A stretch of DNA of 64,000 bases from Paraburkholderia sediminicola (GCF_902859805.1 NZ_CADIKC010000007.1:372001-436000); one strand, 5' to 3'. Shown: positions 34,587 to 43,582, counted from the first letter of the stretch. A program made the numbers and translations. The notes: generated by a model from the letters alone, not told the origin.

Positions 34587-35222
34587 TTATAGCCACGCTT
34601 TGATCCAATGCACGACGAGCGGTCCAACGATCAGTCCCCATGTCATCACGCACATGCCGAGCGCGACCATGACCGCCGCGCTGCCGAGGTCCTTCGCACG
34701 GCGCGACAATTCGTGGCGCTCAAGCGAAATCCGGTCGATGGCCGCCTCGACGCTCGAATTCAGCAATTCGACGATCAGCACGAGCAGTACCGAGCCGAGC
34801 AGCAACACACGCGACACGGGATCGACCGGCACCAGCACGCCGCACGGAATCAGAATTGCGGCGAGCGTGAGCTCCTGGCGAAACGCGCTTTCCTCGCGGA
34901 TTGCCACGCGAAACCCGGCCAGCGAATTTTTCATCGCGTGCCACGCGCGGGTGACGCCGCGATTGCCCTTGTACGGATTGAAGGGGAGCGGCGCGAATGG
35001 ATCGTCGGGGCTGAGCGGTTCGTTGTGCGGCTCGCTCTCGGGGTTCGCGTGACCCTCGAGGCTTGCGCCGTTCATGCCGTGAAAACCATTCGCGTGATCG
35101 ACATGATTCGGCGTGCCGTTCTCGCTCACGTCGTCGAACGGCTCGATGCCGGCGGCTTCGGTGTCGACAGCGCGCAGCGCGCCTTTCGACGCGCGTGCCG
35201 CGTTGGAGTTTCGGGTTCGCAT
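34587..35222 (-). CDS. dgkA: Diacylglycerol kinase, DgkA type, with N-terminal extension
   Basis: Phosphorylates diacylglycerol released by membrane-derived glycan synthesis, returning it to phosphatidate. The C-terminal 120 residues are the small trimeric membrane enzyme: ESAFRQEL, two further helices with LIVELLNSSVEAAID, and RRAKDLGSAAVMVAL. Before it lies a polar tail of about 85 residues, rich in Asn, His, Pro and Glu, not found in E. coli DgkA. The start at 35222 is tentative; internal ATG codons exist. It is 20 bp downstream of the glycosyltransferase gene and co-oriented. Confidence 0.88.
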   Translation of the reverse strand: MRTRNSNAARASKGALRAVDTEAAGIEPFDDVSENGTPNHVDHANGFHGMNGASLEGHANPESEPHNEPLSPDDPFAPLPFNPYKGNRGVTRAWHAMKNSLAGFRVAIREESAFRQELTLAAILIPCGVLVPVDPVSRVLLLGSVLLVLIVELLNSSVEAAIDRISLERHELSRRAKDLGSAAVMVALGMCVMTWGLIVGPLVVHWIKAWL

Positions 35223-35242
35223 AAACGGCTCGGCGCGTCGCT

Positions 35243-36274
35243 TCACGCGGCGGCGCTTTCCTCGCTGTACGACGTCCGCGGCAGCGGCTTCAGGTGCGCC
35301 GCGAACTGCTCGGATGCGGCTGCCCACGAGAAGCGTTCCGCCCACGCGCGCGCATGGCTGCGCTCGATCTTCAGCGCTTCGAGGCAAGCCTCGCGCAAGT
35401 CCTCATGCATGGCGCCCGCGCCGCCGTCGCCGAGCACGTCGATCGGACCGGTCACCGGATACGCCGCGACCGGCGTGCCGCAGGCGAGCGCTTCGAGCAG
35501 CACGAGCCCGAAGGTATCGGTGCGGCTCGGGAATACGAATACGTCGGCGGCCGCGTAGACCTTGGCCAGTTCGGCTTGCGTCAGCACGCCCAGGTAGTTC
35601 GCTTGCGGATAGCGCGATTTCAGTTCGGCGAGCGCCGGGCCTTCGCCAGCCACCCACTTGGAGCCGGGCAGATCGAGCTTGAGAAACGCTTCGACGTTCT
35701 TCTCGACTGCTACACGTCCCACGTACAGAAAGATCGGCCGTGCGGTGTTGAGAACCTTCGAGTCCATCTGGTGAAAGATGTCGAGGTCGACGCCGCGCGT
35801 CCACAACACCACATTGGTGAAGCCGAATTTTTCGAGGTCCGCCTTGACCACGGGCGTGGGCGCCATCACCGCCAGAGACGCCTTGTGGAACCAGTGCAGA
35901 AACTTGTAGGTGGCAGCGATCGGAATGCCGAATCGCGCCTGTACGTATTCGGGAAAGCGTGTGTGATAAGCGGTGGTGAACGGCAGCTTGTGCTTGATCG
36001 CATAGGACCGCGCGGCCATGCCGAGTGGGCCTTCGGTTGCGATGTGCAGCGCGTCGGGCGCGAATTCGTCAATGCGCTGATGAAGCTTGCGACGCGGCAG
36101 CAGCGACAGGCGAATCTCCGGATAGGTCGGGCACGGAATCGTCTTGAATTCGAGCGGCGTTAGCAGATCGACCTGGTGGCCGAGTGCGGTGAGTTCACGC
36201 GTGGTGTTTTTCAGCGTACGCACGACGCCATTGACCTGCGGTTCCCATGCATCGGTGACGATCATGATCTTCAT
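35243..36274 (-). CDS. GT4-family glycosyltransferase (MgtA/SQD2-like)
   Basis: 343-residue GT-B fold transferase. The N-terminal acceptor domain has DAWEPQVNGVVRTL and FTTAYHTRFPEY. The C-terminal nucleotide-sugar domain has FLYVGRVAVEKNVEAFL, VFVFPSRTDTFGLVLLEALACGTPVAAYPV with the EX7E-type motif. The N-terminus resembles enzymes that glycosylate diacylglycerol. Context supports lipid work: it sits between dgkA and a lipid-A-type phosphoesterase, so a glycolipid product is a reasonable but unproven inference. The gene starts 30 bp after the phosphoesterase stop. Confidence 0.88.
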   Translation of the reverse strand: MKIMIVTDAWEPQVNGVVRTLKNTTRELTALGHQVDLLTPLEFKTIPCPTYPEIRLSLLPRRKLHQRIDEFAPDALHIATEGPLGMAARSYAIKHKLPFTTAYHTRFPEYVQARFGIPIAATYKFLHWFHKASLAVMAPTPVVKADLEKFGFTNVVLWTRGVDLDIFHQMDSKVLNTARPIFLYVGRVAVEKNVEAFLKLDLPGSKWVAGEGPALAELKSRYPQANYLGVLTQAELAKVYAAADVFVFPSRTDTFGLVLLEALACGTPVAAYPVTGPIDVLGDGGAGAMHEDLREACLEALKIERSHARAWAERFSWAAASEQFAAHLKPLPRTSYSEESAAA

Positions 36275-36304
36275 CGGTTTCGGCCCAATAGAAGTGGAGA
36301 GGGA

Positions 36305-37246
36305 CTACGCGGTCGCCCGGGCCTTTTGCACGCCGACTTCCGGTGCGCGCATCACGGTCCAGTAGATCACCTTGAGTTCGCCTTCATACGTCTCGACGAG
36401 CGCCGACAGGCTTTCGACCCAATCGCCGTCGTTGCAATACAGCACGCCGTCGATGTCGCGGATTTCGGCTTTATGAATGTGCCCGCAGACCACGCCGTCG
36501 CAACCGCGGCGGCGCGCTTCGTCGGTCATCACGCGCTCGAACGACGAAATAAAATTCACCGCGTTCTTCACCTGATGCTTCAGGTATTGCGACAGCGACC
36601 AGTACGGGAAGCCGAGCCGGCTGCGGATCCGGTTGAACCAGCGGTTCAGGATGAGGATCATCGTGTAGAGCGTGTCGCCGAGATAGGCGAGCCACTTCGC
36701 GTGCTGGATCACGCCGTCGAACAGATCGCCGTGCACGATCCACAGGCGCTTGCCGGCGAGCGTCGTGTGGAACGCTTCGCCACGCACGTGGATGTCGCCG
36801 AACGCGAGGTCGCAGAACTGGCGCGCGGCTTCGTCGTGATTGCCCGGCACGTAGATCACCTGGGTGCCTTTGCGTGCTTTGCGCAGCACCTTCTGCACGA
36901 CGTCGTTGTGCGCCTGCGGCCAGTACCAGCCTTTTTTCAACTGCCAGCCGTCGATGATGTCGCCCACGAGGTACAGGTATTCCGACTCGTTGTGACGCAG
37001 GAAGTCGAGCAGATACGGCGCTTGGCAACCGCTCGAGCCGAGGTGGATGTCGGACAGCCAGATGGTGCGATAGCGGTGTGGTTCGGCGTGATCGTCGTCG
37101 TGTTGGCCGGCGTGCGCGTCGAGCGGCAATGACGGCACGGGCAACGGCAAGCCGTGGCTAGGGTTGGGTTCCGGGCGGAACGCGACAGGGTCGACGCTCG
37201 GGCCGGTCTGGCGGAACAGGGAAGTCGCGGACGTTTTGGGGTCCAT
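36305..37246 (-). CDS. Calcineurin-type phosphoesterase, LpxH-related
   Basis: 313-residue metallophosphoesterase resembling UDP-2,3-diacylglucosamine hydrolases. Metal-binding motifs appear in order: WLSDIHLGSSG, LVGDIIDGW, VPGNHDE, VHGDLFDG and CGHIHKAE. A proline/His-rich 55-residue N-terminal extension precedes the domain. True LpxH acts in lipid A synthesis; this paralogue group also occurs with GT4 enzymes, and here it heads the order phosphoesterase-GT4-dgkA, hinting at a joint glycolipid route. A 13-bp palindrome CGTGACAGTCACG (37301-37313) lies 54 bp upstream. Confidence 0.88.
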   Translation of the reverse strand: MDPKTSATSLFRQTGPSVDPVAFRPEPNPSHGLPLPVPSLPLDAHAGQHDDDHAEPHRYRTIWLSDIHLGSSGCQAPYLLDFLRHNESEYLYLVGDIIDGWQLKKGWYWPQAHNDVVQKVLRKARKGTQVIYVPGNHDEAARQFCDLAFGDIHVRGEAFHTTLAGKRLWIVHGDLFDGVIQHAKWLAYLGDTLYTMILILNRWFNRIRSRLGFPYWSLSQYLKHQVKNAVNFISSFERVMTDEARRRGCDGVVCGHIHKAEIRDIDGVLYCNDGDWVESLSALVETYEGELKVIYWTVMRAPEVGVQKARATA

Positions 37247-37347
37247 GGCTCACGCGTCGAGTTGCGGTGCCCGTATTGCGCCAGTCGCGCGTGACCGTGC
37301 CGTGACAGTCACGAGAAGTTCTTATTACTGTGGCGGGATTGGGAGGC

Positions 37348-37869
37348 TCAGCGCTCGACGCTGATCACGCGCGTACCGGCGAGGCGGTCGTGCAGGAATT
37401 GACGCTGCGAATCGAAACGGCCGGTGGCGGCCCACAGCACGAACCAGATCGCGGCAATCACGAGCGTCTGCGGCACGGCGAGGCCCAGCAGCGGATGCAG
37501 CGCGAGCGGCGGCAAAAACCACAGCCACGCCAGCACGTAACGACCGATCGCCCGGCCTGTGGACAGCGGCGCGCCGTTAGCGGCGACGACGCGCAGGCGC
37601 CAGGTTTTCATCGGCAGCGTCTGGCCGCTGTGGGTCCAGAACCAGACGAAATACAGACCGACCACGAGGCCGATCCACGCGGCGAGCAGGTTGTGATGGG
37701 TGAGACCGTTGCGCTGCTGTGTCAACGTGCTGAACAGGTAGCCGGCGATGAACACGACGCCGAACAGGATCACGGCTTCGTAGAGCAGCGCGGCGAGGCG
37801 CCGCCGAACGGTGGGCGCGGCGCCGGGTGATTCAGCGGGCAGTGTCGAGGTGGCGAGCGGCTGGGACAC
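37348..37869 (-). CDS. RDD-family membrane protein
   Basis: 173 residues with three hydrophobic segments (about 30-50, 60-80 and 112-140). The family core begins TVRRRLAALLYEAVILFG, where the conserved Arg is kept but Asp-Asp is replaced, and continues GQTLPMKTWRLRVV and RFDSQRQFLHDRLAGTRVI. Function is unknown; some members are linked to ion exchange. It lies 12 bp after the DUF3106 gene, at the end of the sigma-DUF3619-DUF3106-RDD cluster. Confidence 0.85.
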   Translation of the reverse strand: MSQPLATSTLPAESPGAAPTVRRRLAALLYEAVILFGVVFIAGYLFSTLTQQRNGLTHHNLLAAWIGLVVGLYFVWFWTHSGQTLPMKTWRLRVVAANGAPLSTGRAIGRYVLAWLWFLPPLALHPLLGLAVPQTLVIAAIWFVLWAATGRFDSQRQFLHDRLAGTRVISVER

Positions 37870-37881
37870 AGTGGGCGCGGA

Positions 37882-38640
37882 TCAGGAGCCGTTGAAGATC
37901 GACGGCGCCTCAGCCGGCGAAACCGGCACCGGCGTGGCGGGTACGAAGCTGCCCGCAGCCGGAATCGCCGGCGTGACGGCCGGGCTCGGCAATTGAGCGG
38001 CCGCCGCGGCACTCGCCGCTGCGGCACCGCTCGCGCCGTGCTCGCGGGCATTGACCAAACGGTCGATGCCCTTGATCTCGGTCTTGCCGGACGGCGGCGC
38101 ACTCACGACGCTCGGGCGCCGCTTCCGCTCGCTTGCGGCGAGCCGCTCCTTCTGTTCTTCCGGCAATTGCTGATAAGTCTTCCACGCGTTCTGGCGGGTT
38201 TCGCGCGGCAACTCCTTCGACACCTGATAGTTTTCGCGGGCAACGCGCCGCTGATCGGGTGTCATGCGCACCCATTCAGTCATTCGGTCATGCAGGCGTT
38301 TTTGTGCATCGGGCGATAACTTCGGGTAACGCGCGGCGATCTTGATCCATTTTCGCTTGCGTTCGTCGCTGAAGGAATCCCATACGCTGGCGAACGGCGC
38401 GAGCGCAAGGTGCTCGGCCGAGCTCAGGCGGGACCACGCCATCGGGCTATTGTTGCCGGACAGGCTGGGCAGGTCGACGGCGAGCGTAGGCGCGGGCGTC
38501 TTGGCGGTTGCGTTGCCGCCTGCGGCGGGCGCACTGGAGGTCGACGGGCTCGGATAAAAGCGCGGATACGTCGCGGCAAACGACACCAGGGCCGCGATCG
38601 CGCATCCGAAAACAACGGCCAAGCCGCGCTTGTAACTCAC
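37882..38640 (-). CDS. DUF3106 domain protein, exported or membrane-anchored
   Basis: 252 residues from the GTG at 38640. This start is chosen because GGGAG lies upstream and the longer ATG start (38706) would overlap the preceding gene by 50 bp. A signal anchor (GLAVVFGCAIAALVSFAATY) is followed by a low-complexity linker and the DUF3106 region, in which repeated Leu/Arg/Lys-rich units such as LAPFASVWDSFSDERKRKWI, LSPDAQKRLHDRM and MTPDQRRVARENY occur. The tail is Ala/Pro-rich. It is likely periplasmic, possibly acting as a sensor or chaperone in an envelope-stress circuit with the neighbouring sigma factor. Confidence 0.82.
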   Translation of the reverse strand: MSYKRGLAVVFGCAIAALVSFAATYPRFYPSPSTSSAPAAGGNATAKTPAPTLAVDLPSLSGNNSPMAWSRLSSAEHLALAPFASVWDSFSDERKRKWIKIAARYPKLSPDAQKRLHDRMTEWVRMTPDQRRVARENYQVSKELPRETRQNAWKTYQQLPEEQKERLAASERKRRPSVVSAPPSGKTEIKGIDRLVNAREHGASGAAAASAAAAAQLPSPAVTPAIPAAGSFVPATPVPVSPAEAPSIFNGS

Positions 38641-38656
38641 CCGAAGAATCTCCCGC

Positions 38657-39085
38657 TCAGTGGGCGCGTGATAGGTACGCGTTGAAACCGTGATCGAGAT
38701 AGGCATTGAGCGGCAAGTCGTCGCTTAGCATGGCTGCATCGATGTCGGCGAGTTCGGCGGTGCGTTGCTGGTCTTCCCAGTAGGCGATGCCCACGAGGCT
38801 GACGACCAGCGCGACGAGCGGCCAGGCGAGCGCAAAACGGCGCAGCGGCGAGCGGCGGCGCTGCGGCATCTCGATCTGCGGCATACCGGAGGGCATGCCG
38901 GCACCGGCGAAGGCGGGCACGAACACCGGCGCGCTCACGGTCTCAGGCTTCTTGCGAGCGAGCGCGGCGCGGCGCGCCACGGCGAGCCGGTCGACGGTGG
39001 CGGACGGAATACTGGCGGCGGTTTCGTCGAGCGCGCGGCGCACCTGGCGGGCGAACTCGAGTTCTTTGGTTTCTAGGGAGCTCAT
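38657..39085 (-). CDS. DUF3619 single-pass membrane protein, candidate anti-sigma factor
   Basis: 142 residues. A cytoplasmic part (about 1-85; ELEFARQVRRALDETAASIP) precedes one hydrophobic segment (RFALAWPLVALVVSLVGIAYW) and a short acidic periplasmic tail with DIDAAMLSDDLPLNAYLD. Its ATG overlaps the sigma-factor stop by 4 bases, the usual layout of an ECF sigma factor with its membrane anti-sigma. The anti-sigma role is inferred from topology and gene order, not from a recognised zinc anti-sigma motif. Confidence 0.83.
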   Translation of the reverse strand: MSSLETKELEFARQVRRALDETAASIPSATVDRLAVARRAALARKKPETVSAPVFVPAFAGAGMPSGMPQIEMPQRRRSPLRRFALAWPLVALVVSLVGIAYWEDQQRTAELADIDAAMLSDDLPLNAYLDHGFNAYLSRAH

Positions 39086-39645
39086 AGCGTGATTCCTTTA
39101 GCCTTGAGCGCTTGCGCCAGCGTGTGGGTGGCCCGCGAGCAGTGTGTTTTCACACTGCCTTCGGAGCAGCCCATCGCGGCGGCAGTCTCGGCGACATCCA
39201 TATCTTCCCAATAACGCATGAGAAACGCCTCCCGTTGACGTGCCGGTAACTTTTGGATCTCGTCGTCGATTAACTGTAAGACCTGTTCGCGTTCGAGTTT
39301 CTGTTCGTTGCTTTCTGAGCCCGCTGAACCTTGCTGCGCCTCGAATGTTTCGAGTGGGTCGAATTCGTCGTCGTCGGCGTTGCCGAGCGAGGAGAACAGA
39401 CTAACCCAAGTATTGCGCACTTTGGCACGACGGAAATAGTCGTGCATCGCATTCTGGAGAATACGCTGAAACAGGAGCGGAAGTTCGGCGGCCGGACGGT
39501 CGCCGTATTTTTCGGCGAGCTTGATCATCGCGTCCTGCACGATATCGAGCGAGGCGTCGTCGTCCCGCACGGCGTAGACCGTCTGCTTGAATGCGCGCCT
39601 TTCGACGCCCGCCAGAAAATCGGCGAGTTCCTTGTCTGATGCCAT
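39082..39645 (-). CDS. ECF-type RNA polymerase sigma factor
   Basis: 187 residues from the ATG at 39645 (MASDKELADF); an upstream ATG at 39759 is open but unlike the family. Region 2 covers about 12-75 with DIVQDAMIKLAEKYG and LFQRILQNAMHDYFRR. An acidic linker (DDDEFDPLETFEAQQG) follows. Region 4 is at about 125-180, with LPARQREAFLMRYWEDMDVAETAAAMGCSEGSVKTH. It directs transcription of an unknown regulon, probably including its own operon. The gene is divergent from ilvI across a 363-bp gap. Confidence 0.92.
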   Translation of the reverse strand: MASDKELADFLAGVERRAFKQTVYAVRDDDASLDIVQDAMIKLAEKYGDRPAAELPLLFQRILQNAMHDYFRRAKVRNTWVSLFSSLGNADDDEFDPLETFEAQQGSAGSESNEQKLEREQVLQLIDDEIQKLPARQREAFLMRYWEDMDVAETAAAMGCSEGSVKTHCSRATHTLAQALKAKGITL

Positions 39646-40008
39646 CCGTTTGGGGGTCGGCGCAGCGTGCGTGCGCGTAATCGGTCGAAAAATGTCGTAA
39701 AACTCGCGGATGCTAACAAACTTTCGCTCCGCTGGGGCGAAACCTGTCCTACCTTGCATCTCTATAACATGATCTCGGTCGTTTTTGACCTATTGCGGGA
39801 TTCAGGGGCAGGGCGCCAGGGCAATATTTGCTTGACCGCGCGAACATCTGCAGATATCTTCGCTGGTTCGCAACATAAGTGACTTGTCTCAATTGAGGTG
39901 TGGCCCAAGAAGCTCACCTGTCAACTGGACGCGCCGCTTGAACCCGAGCCACAAGCCCGGCAGAGAGCACCCGATCAATTTTTTGCCGAAAATTCGAAAG
40001 GTGAATAA
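39646..40008. other. Sigma-factor/ilvI divergent intergenic region
   Basis: 363 bp without a credible gene. It contains the ilvI promoter (39832-39860) and a roughly 140-nt ilvI leader with an AATTTT/AAAATT inverted repeat just before the ribosome-binding site. No clear sigma-70 promoter was found for the sigma gene on the other strand, which may use its own ECF promoter. Confidence 0.5.
39832..39860 (+). promoter_or_regulatory. ilvI promoter
   Basis: TTGACC (39832-39837), exactly 17-bp spacer, TATCTT (39855-39860). The predicted start is about 39867, giving a leader of about 142 nt. Confidence 0.65.
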
Positions 40009-41772
40009 ATGAATATGCCCAGCGCGGAATTCTCCACGTCGGATACGACCCCCCATCCTGAAGCTGACTCTATCGGCGCCACCGTGCTCATGCGCGCTTT
40101 GGCCGACGAAGACGTCGAATTTGTGTGGGGCTATCCCGGCGGCTCGGTACTCTACATTTACGACGAGCTGTACAAGCAGGACAAATTCCAGCACATCCTC
40201 GTGCGCCACGAGCAAGCCGCAGTCCACGCCGCCGACGCCTATGCGCGTTCCACCGGCAATGTGGGTGTGTGCCTCGTGACCTCCGGCCCGGGCGTCACCA
40301 ATGCGGTGACCGGCATTGCCACGGCCTACATGGATTCGATCCCGATGGTGATCATCAGCGGCCAGGTGCCGACTGCTGCGATCGGTCAGGATGCGTTCCA
40401 GGAGTGCGATACGGTCGGCATCACGCGTCCCTGCGTGAAGCACAACTTCCTCGTGAAGGACGTGCGCGACCTCGCCGCCACCGTCAAGAAAGCTTTCTAC
40501 ATTGCACGTACCGGCCGTCCCGGCCCGGTGCTGATCGACATTCCGAAAGACGTGTCGAAGATGCCGTGCCAGTACGAACCGCTCAAGACCGTTTCGCTGC
40601 GCTCGTACAACCCGGTCACGAAAGGTCACTCCGGTCAGATTCGCAAGGCTGTGGCCTTGCTGCTGTCGGCCAAGCGTCCGTATATCTATACCGGCGGCGG
40701 CATCATTCTCGCGGATGCATCGCGTGAGCTGAACCAGTTCGCCGATCTGCTCGGTTACCCGATCACCAATACGTTGATGGGTCTGGGCGGCTACCGCGCG
40801 AGCGACAAGAAATTCCTCGGCATGCTCGGCATGCACGGTACGTACGAAGCCAACATGGCGATGCAGCACTGCGACGTGCTGATCGCGATCGGCGCGCGCT
40901 TCGACGACCGCGTGATCGGCGACCCGGCGCACTTTGCATCGCGCCCGCGCAAGATCATCCATATCGACATCGATCCTTCTTCCATCTCCAAGCGCGTCAA
41001 GGTCGACATTCCGATCGTTGGCGACGTGAAGGAAGTGCTGAAGGAGTTGATCGAGCAGTTGCAGACGGCCGAACATGGCCCCGACACCGCGGCGCTCGCC
41101 GACTGGTGGAAGGACATCGAAGCCTGGCGCGCCAAAGATTGCCTCAAGTTCGACCGCAAGAGCGACATCATCAAACCGCAGTACGTGGTGGAAAAGGCGT
41201 GGGAACTGACCGACGGCAATGCCTTCGTGTGTTCCGACGTCGGCCAGCACCAGATGTGGGCGGCGCAGTTCTATCGCTTCAACAAGCCGCGCCGCTGGAT
41301 CAATTCCGGTGGCCTCGGCACGATGGGCTTCGGCCTGCCGGCGGCGATGGGCGTGAAGATGGCGCACCCGGACGACGACGTGCTCTGTATCACGGGCGAA
41401 GGCTCGATCCAGATGTGTATCCAGGAGCTCTCGACCTGCAAGCAGTACGAGACGCCCATCAAGATCATTTCGCTGAACAACCGCTATCTGGGCATGGTGC
41501 GCCAGTGGCAGCAGATCGAATACAGCAAGCGCTATTCGCATTCGTACATGGATGCGCTGCCGGATTTCGTGAAGCTCGCCGAAGCGTATGGCCACGTCGG
41601 CATGCGTATCGAACGCACGGCCGATGTCGAGCCGTCGCTGAAGGAAGCGCTGCGCCTGAAAGATCGCACGGTGTTTCTCGATTTCCAGACCGATCCGACC
41701 GAAAACGTCTGGCCGATGGTCCAGGCCGGCAAGGGCATCACTGAGATGCTCATGGGTTCGGAAGATCTATAA
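40009..41772 (+). CDS. ilvI: Acetolactate synthase, large catalytic subunit
   Basis: Thiamine-diphosphate enzyme condensing pyruvate into acetolactate, or with 2-ketobutyrate into acetohydroxybutyrate, the first common step of Val/Leu/Ile synthesis. 587 residues. The catalytic Glu lies in VRHEQAAVHAADAYAR. The cofactor motif is GEGSIQM followed by LNNRYLGMVRQWQ; the usual GDGS is GEGS here, a conservative change at a Mg-binding site. FAD-fold region and pyruvate pocket are normal. The regulatory subunit ilvH follows after 112 bp. Confidence 0.96.
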   Translation: MNMPSAEFSTSDTTPHPEADSIGATVLMRALADEDVEFVWGYPGGSVLYIYDELYKQDKFQHILVRHEQAAVHAADAYARSTGNVGVCLVTSGPGVTNAVTGIATAYMDSIPMVIISGQVPTAAIGQDAFQECDTVGITRPCVKHNFLVKDVRDLAATVKKAFYIARTGRPGPVLIDIPKDVSKMPCQYEPLKTVSLRSYNPVTKGHSGQIRKAVALLLSAKRPYIYTGGGIILADASRELNQFADLLGYPITNTLMGLGGYRASDKKFLGMLGMHGTYEANMAMQHCDVLIAIGARFDDRVIGDPAHFASRPRKIIHIDIDPSSISKRVKVDIPIVGDVKEVLKELIEQLQTAEHGPDTAALADWWKDIEAWRAKDCLKFDRKSDIIKPQYVVEKAWELTDGNAFVCSDVGQHQMWAAQFYRFNKPRRWINSGGLGTMGFGLPAAMGVKMAHPDDDVLCITGEGSIQMCIQELSTCKQYETPIKIISLNNRYLGMVRQWQQIEYSKRYSHSYMDALPDFVKLAEAYGHVGMRIERTADVEPSLKEALRLKDRTVFLDFQTDPTENVWPMVQAGKGITEMLMGSEDL

Positions 41773-41884
41773 CGACGGTTTCTAGTGCCGGCTTCGTCAA
41801 GCACGCCTTCAAAAAGGGCGAAGGCGGACGAAGCGGCGCGAAACCGCTCGCATACATCGACAAAACATCTGGAAGAAGCGAAAC

Positions 41885-42376
41885 ATGAGACACATTATTT
41901 CTGTCCTGCTGGAAAACGAACCGGGCGCGTTATCACGCGTGGTGGGGCTGTTCTCGGCACGCGGCTACAACATTGAAACCTTGACGGTGGCTCCGACCGA
42001 AGACCGTTCGCTGTCGCGCATGACCATCGTCTCCATTGGCTCGGACGACGTGATCGAACAGATCACGAAGCATCTGAACCGCCTGATCGAGGTGGTGAAA
42101 GTGGTCGACCTTACCGAGGGCGCCCACATCGAGCGCGAGCTGATGTTGATCAAGGTGAGGGCGGTCGGCAAGGAACGTGAGGAGATGAAACGGATGTCGG
42201 ATATTTTCCGCGGCCGCATCATCGACGTCACAGAAAAGACCTACACGATCGAACTGACGGGCGCGAGCGACAAGCTCGATGCCTTCATTGAAGGGATCGA
42301 CGCGACTGCGATTCTCGAAACCGTCCGTACGGGCAGTTCGGGCATCGGCCGCGGCGAGCGCATTCTGAAGGTTTGA
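41885..42376 (+). CDS. ilvH: Acetolactate synthase, small regulatory subunit
   Basis: 163-residue regulatory subunit that activates IlvI and gives valine feedback inhibition. The N-terminal ACT domain (about 1-75) begins MRHIISVLLENEPGALSRVV, with the GLFSARGYNIETLTV signature. The C-terminal domain (about 80-163) has MKRMSDIFRGRIIDV and FIEGIDATAILETVRTG. It sits between ilvI and ilvC in the same direction, 131 bp before ilvC. Confidence 0.97.
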   Translation: MRHIISVLLENEPGALSRVVGLFSARGYNIETLTVAPTEDRSLSRMTIVSIGSDDVIEQITKHLNRLIEVVKVVDLTEGAHIERELMLIKVRAVGKEREEMKRMSDIFRGRIIDVTEKTYTIELTGASDKLDAFIEGIDATAILETVRTGSSGIGRGERILKV

Positions 42377-42507
42377 CGCGCGCTTATCGACGATTCGCTA
42401 ACGTTTCGATCGGGGCCGGGCAGTGCCTTCAGGAGCCCGGCCAAGCAACACACCATTCGCAGTATTTGTATTTCACTGATTTCACCGAATTTAGCCAAGG
42501 AACTGAC

Positions 42508-43524
42508 ATGAAAGTTTTCTACGACAAGGACGCCGACCTCTCCCTCATCAAGGGTAAGCAAGTCACCATCATCGGCTATGGCTCGCAAGGCCATGCTCAC
42601 GCGCTGAACCTGAAGGAAAGCGGCGTGAACATCACGGTCGGTCTGCGCAAGGGCGGCGCATCGTGGAGCAAGGCTGAGAACGCCGGCCTGCAAGTCAAGG
42701 AAGTGGCGGAAGCCGTCAAGGGCGCGGACGTCGTCATGATGCTGCTCCCGGACGAGCAGATCGCTGAAGTCTACGCAAAAGAAGTGCACGCCAACATCAA
42801 GCAAGGCGCAGCGCTTGCCTTCGCACACGGTTTCAACGTGCACTACGGTCAGGTGATCCCGCGTGCTGACCTCGACGTGATCATGATCGCGCCGAAGGCG
42901 CCGGGCCACACGGTTCGTGGTACGTACTCGCAAGGTGGCGGCGTGCCCCACCTGATCGCCGTTGCGCAAGACAAGTCGGGCGCAGCACGTGACATCGCTT
43001 TGTCGTACGCAGCAGCGAATGGCGGCGGCCGTGCCGGTATTATCGAAACGAACTTCCGCGAAGAAACGGAAACCGACCTGTTCGGCGAACAAGCCGTGCT
43101 GTGCGGCGGTACGGTCGACCTGATCAAGGCCGGCTTCGAAACGCTGGTGGAAGCGGGTTACGCGCCGGAAATGGCGTACTTCGAGTGCCTGCACGAACTG
43201 AAGCTGATCGTCGACCTGATCTACGAAGGCGGCATCGCGAACATGAACTACTCGATCTCGAACAACGCCGAATACGGCGAGTACGTGACGGGTCCGCGTA
43301 TCGTGACGGCTGAAACGAAGAAGGCGATGAAGGCTGTGCTGACGGACATCCAGACCGGCGAGTACGCAAAGAGCTTCATCATCGAAAACAAGGCCGGCGC
43401 ACCGACGCTGCAATCGCGCCGCCGTCTGACGGCTGAGCACCAGATCGAAACGGTGGGTGCCAAGCTGCGTTCGATGATGCCGTGGATCGCAGCGAACAAG
43501 CTGGTCGACCAGTCGAAGAACTAA
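42508..43524 (+). CDS. ilvC: Ketol-acid reductoisomerase, class I
   Basis: Isomerises and reduces acetolactate with NADPH and Mg2+ in valine/leucine and isoleucine synthesis. 338 residues, the short class I form. The ATG at 42508 follows AAGGA and gives the usual MKVFYDKDADLS start. The NADPH-binding fold shows TIIGYGSQGHAHALNL. Metal ligands lie in ETDLFGEQAVLCGG and further in MAYFECLHELK. A strong terminator follows, ending the ilvIHC unit. Confidence 0.97.
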   Translation: MKVFYDKDADLSLIKGKQVTIIGYGSQGHAHALNLKESGVNITVGLRKGGASWSKAENAGLQVKEVAEAVKGADVVMMLLPDEQIAEVYAKEVHANIKQGAALAFAHGFNVHYGQVIPRADLDVIMIAPKAPGHTVRGTYSQGGGVPHLIAVAQDKSGAARDIALSYAAANGGGRAGIIETNFREETETDLFGEQAVLCGGTVDLIKAGFETLVEAGYAPEMAYFECLHELKLIVDLIYEGGIANMNYSISNNAEYGEYVTGPRIVTAETKKAMKAVLTDIQTGEYAKSFIIENKAGAPTLQSRRRLTAEHQIETVGAKLRSMMPWIAANKLVDQSKN

Positions 43525-43582
43525 GAAGCCAGTTTTATCGCATCTGACCGGCGCGGCGCCTCGTCGCAGCGGCCGGTAATGC

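Noticed and set aside
39889..41595. Minus-strand frame of 568 codons opposite ilvI
   Set aside because: Shadow of ilvI; composition is unlike a real protein and it would block the ilvI promoter.
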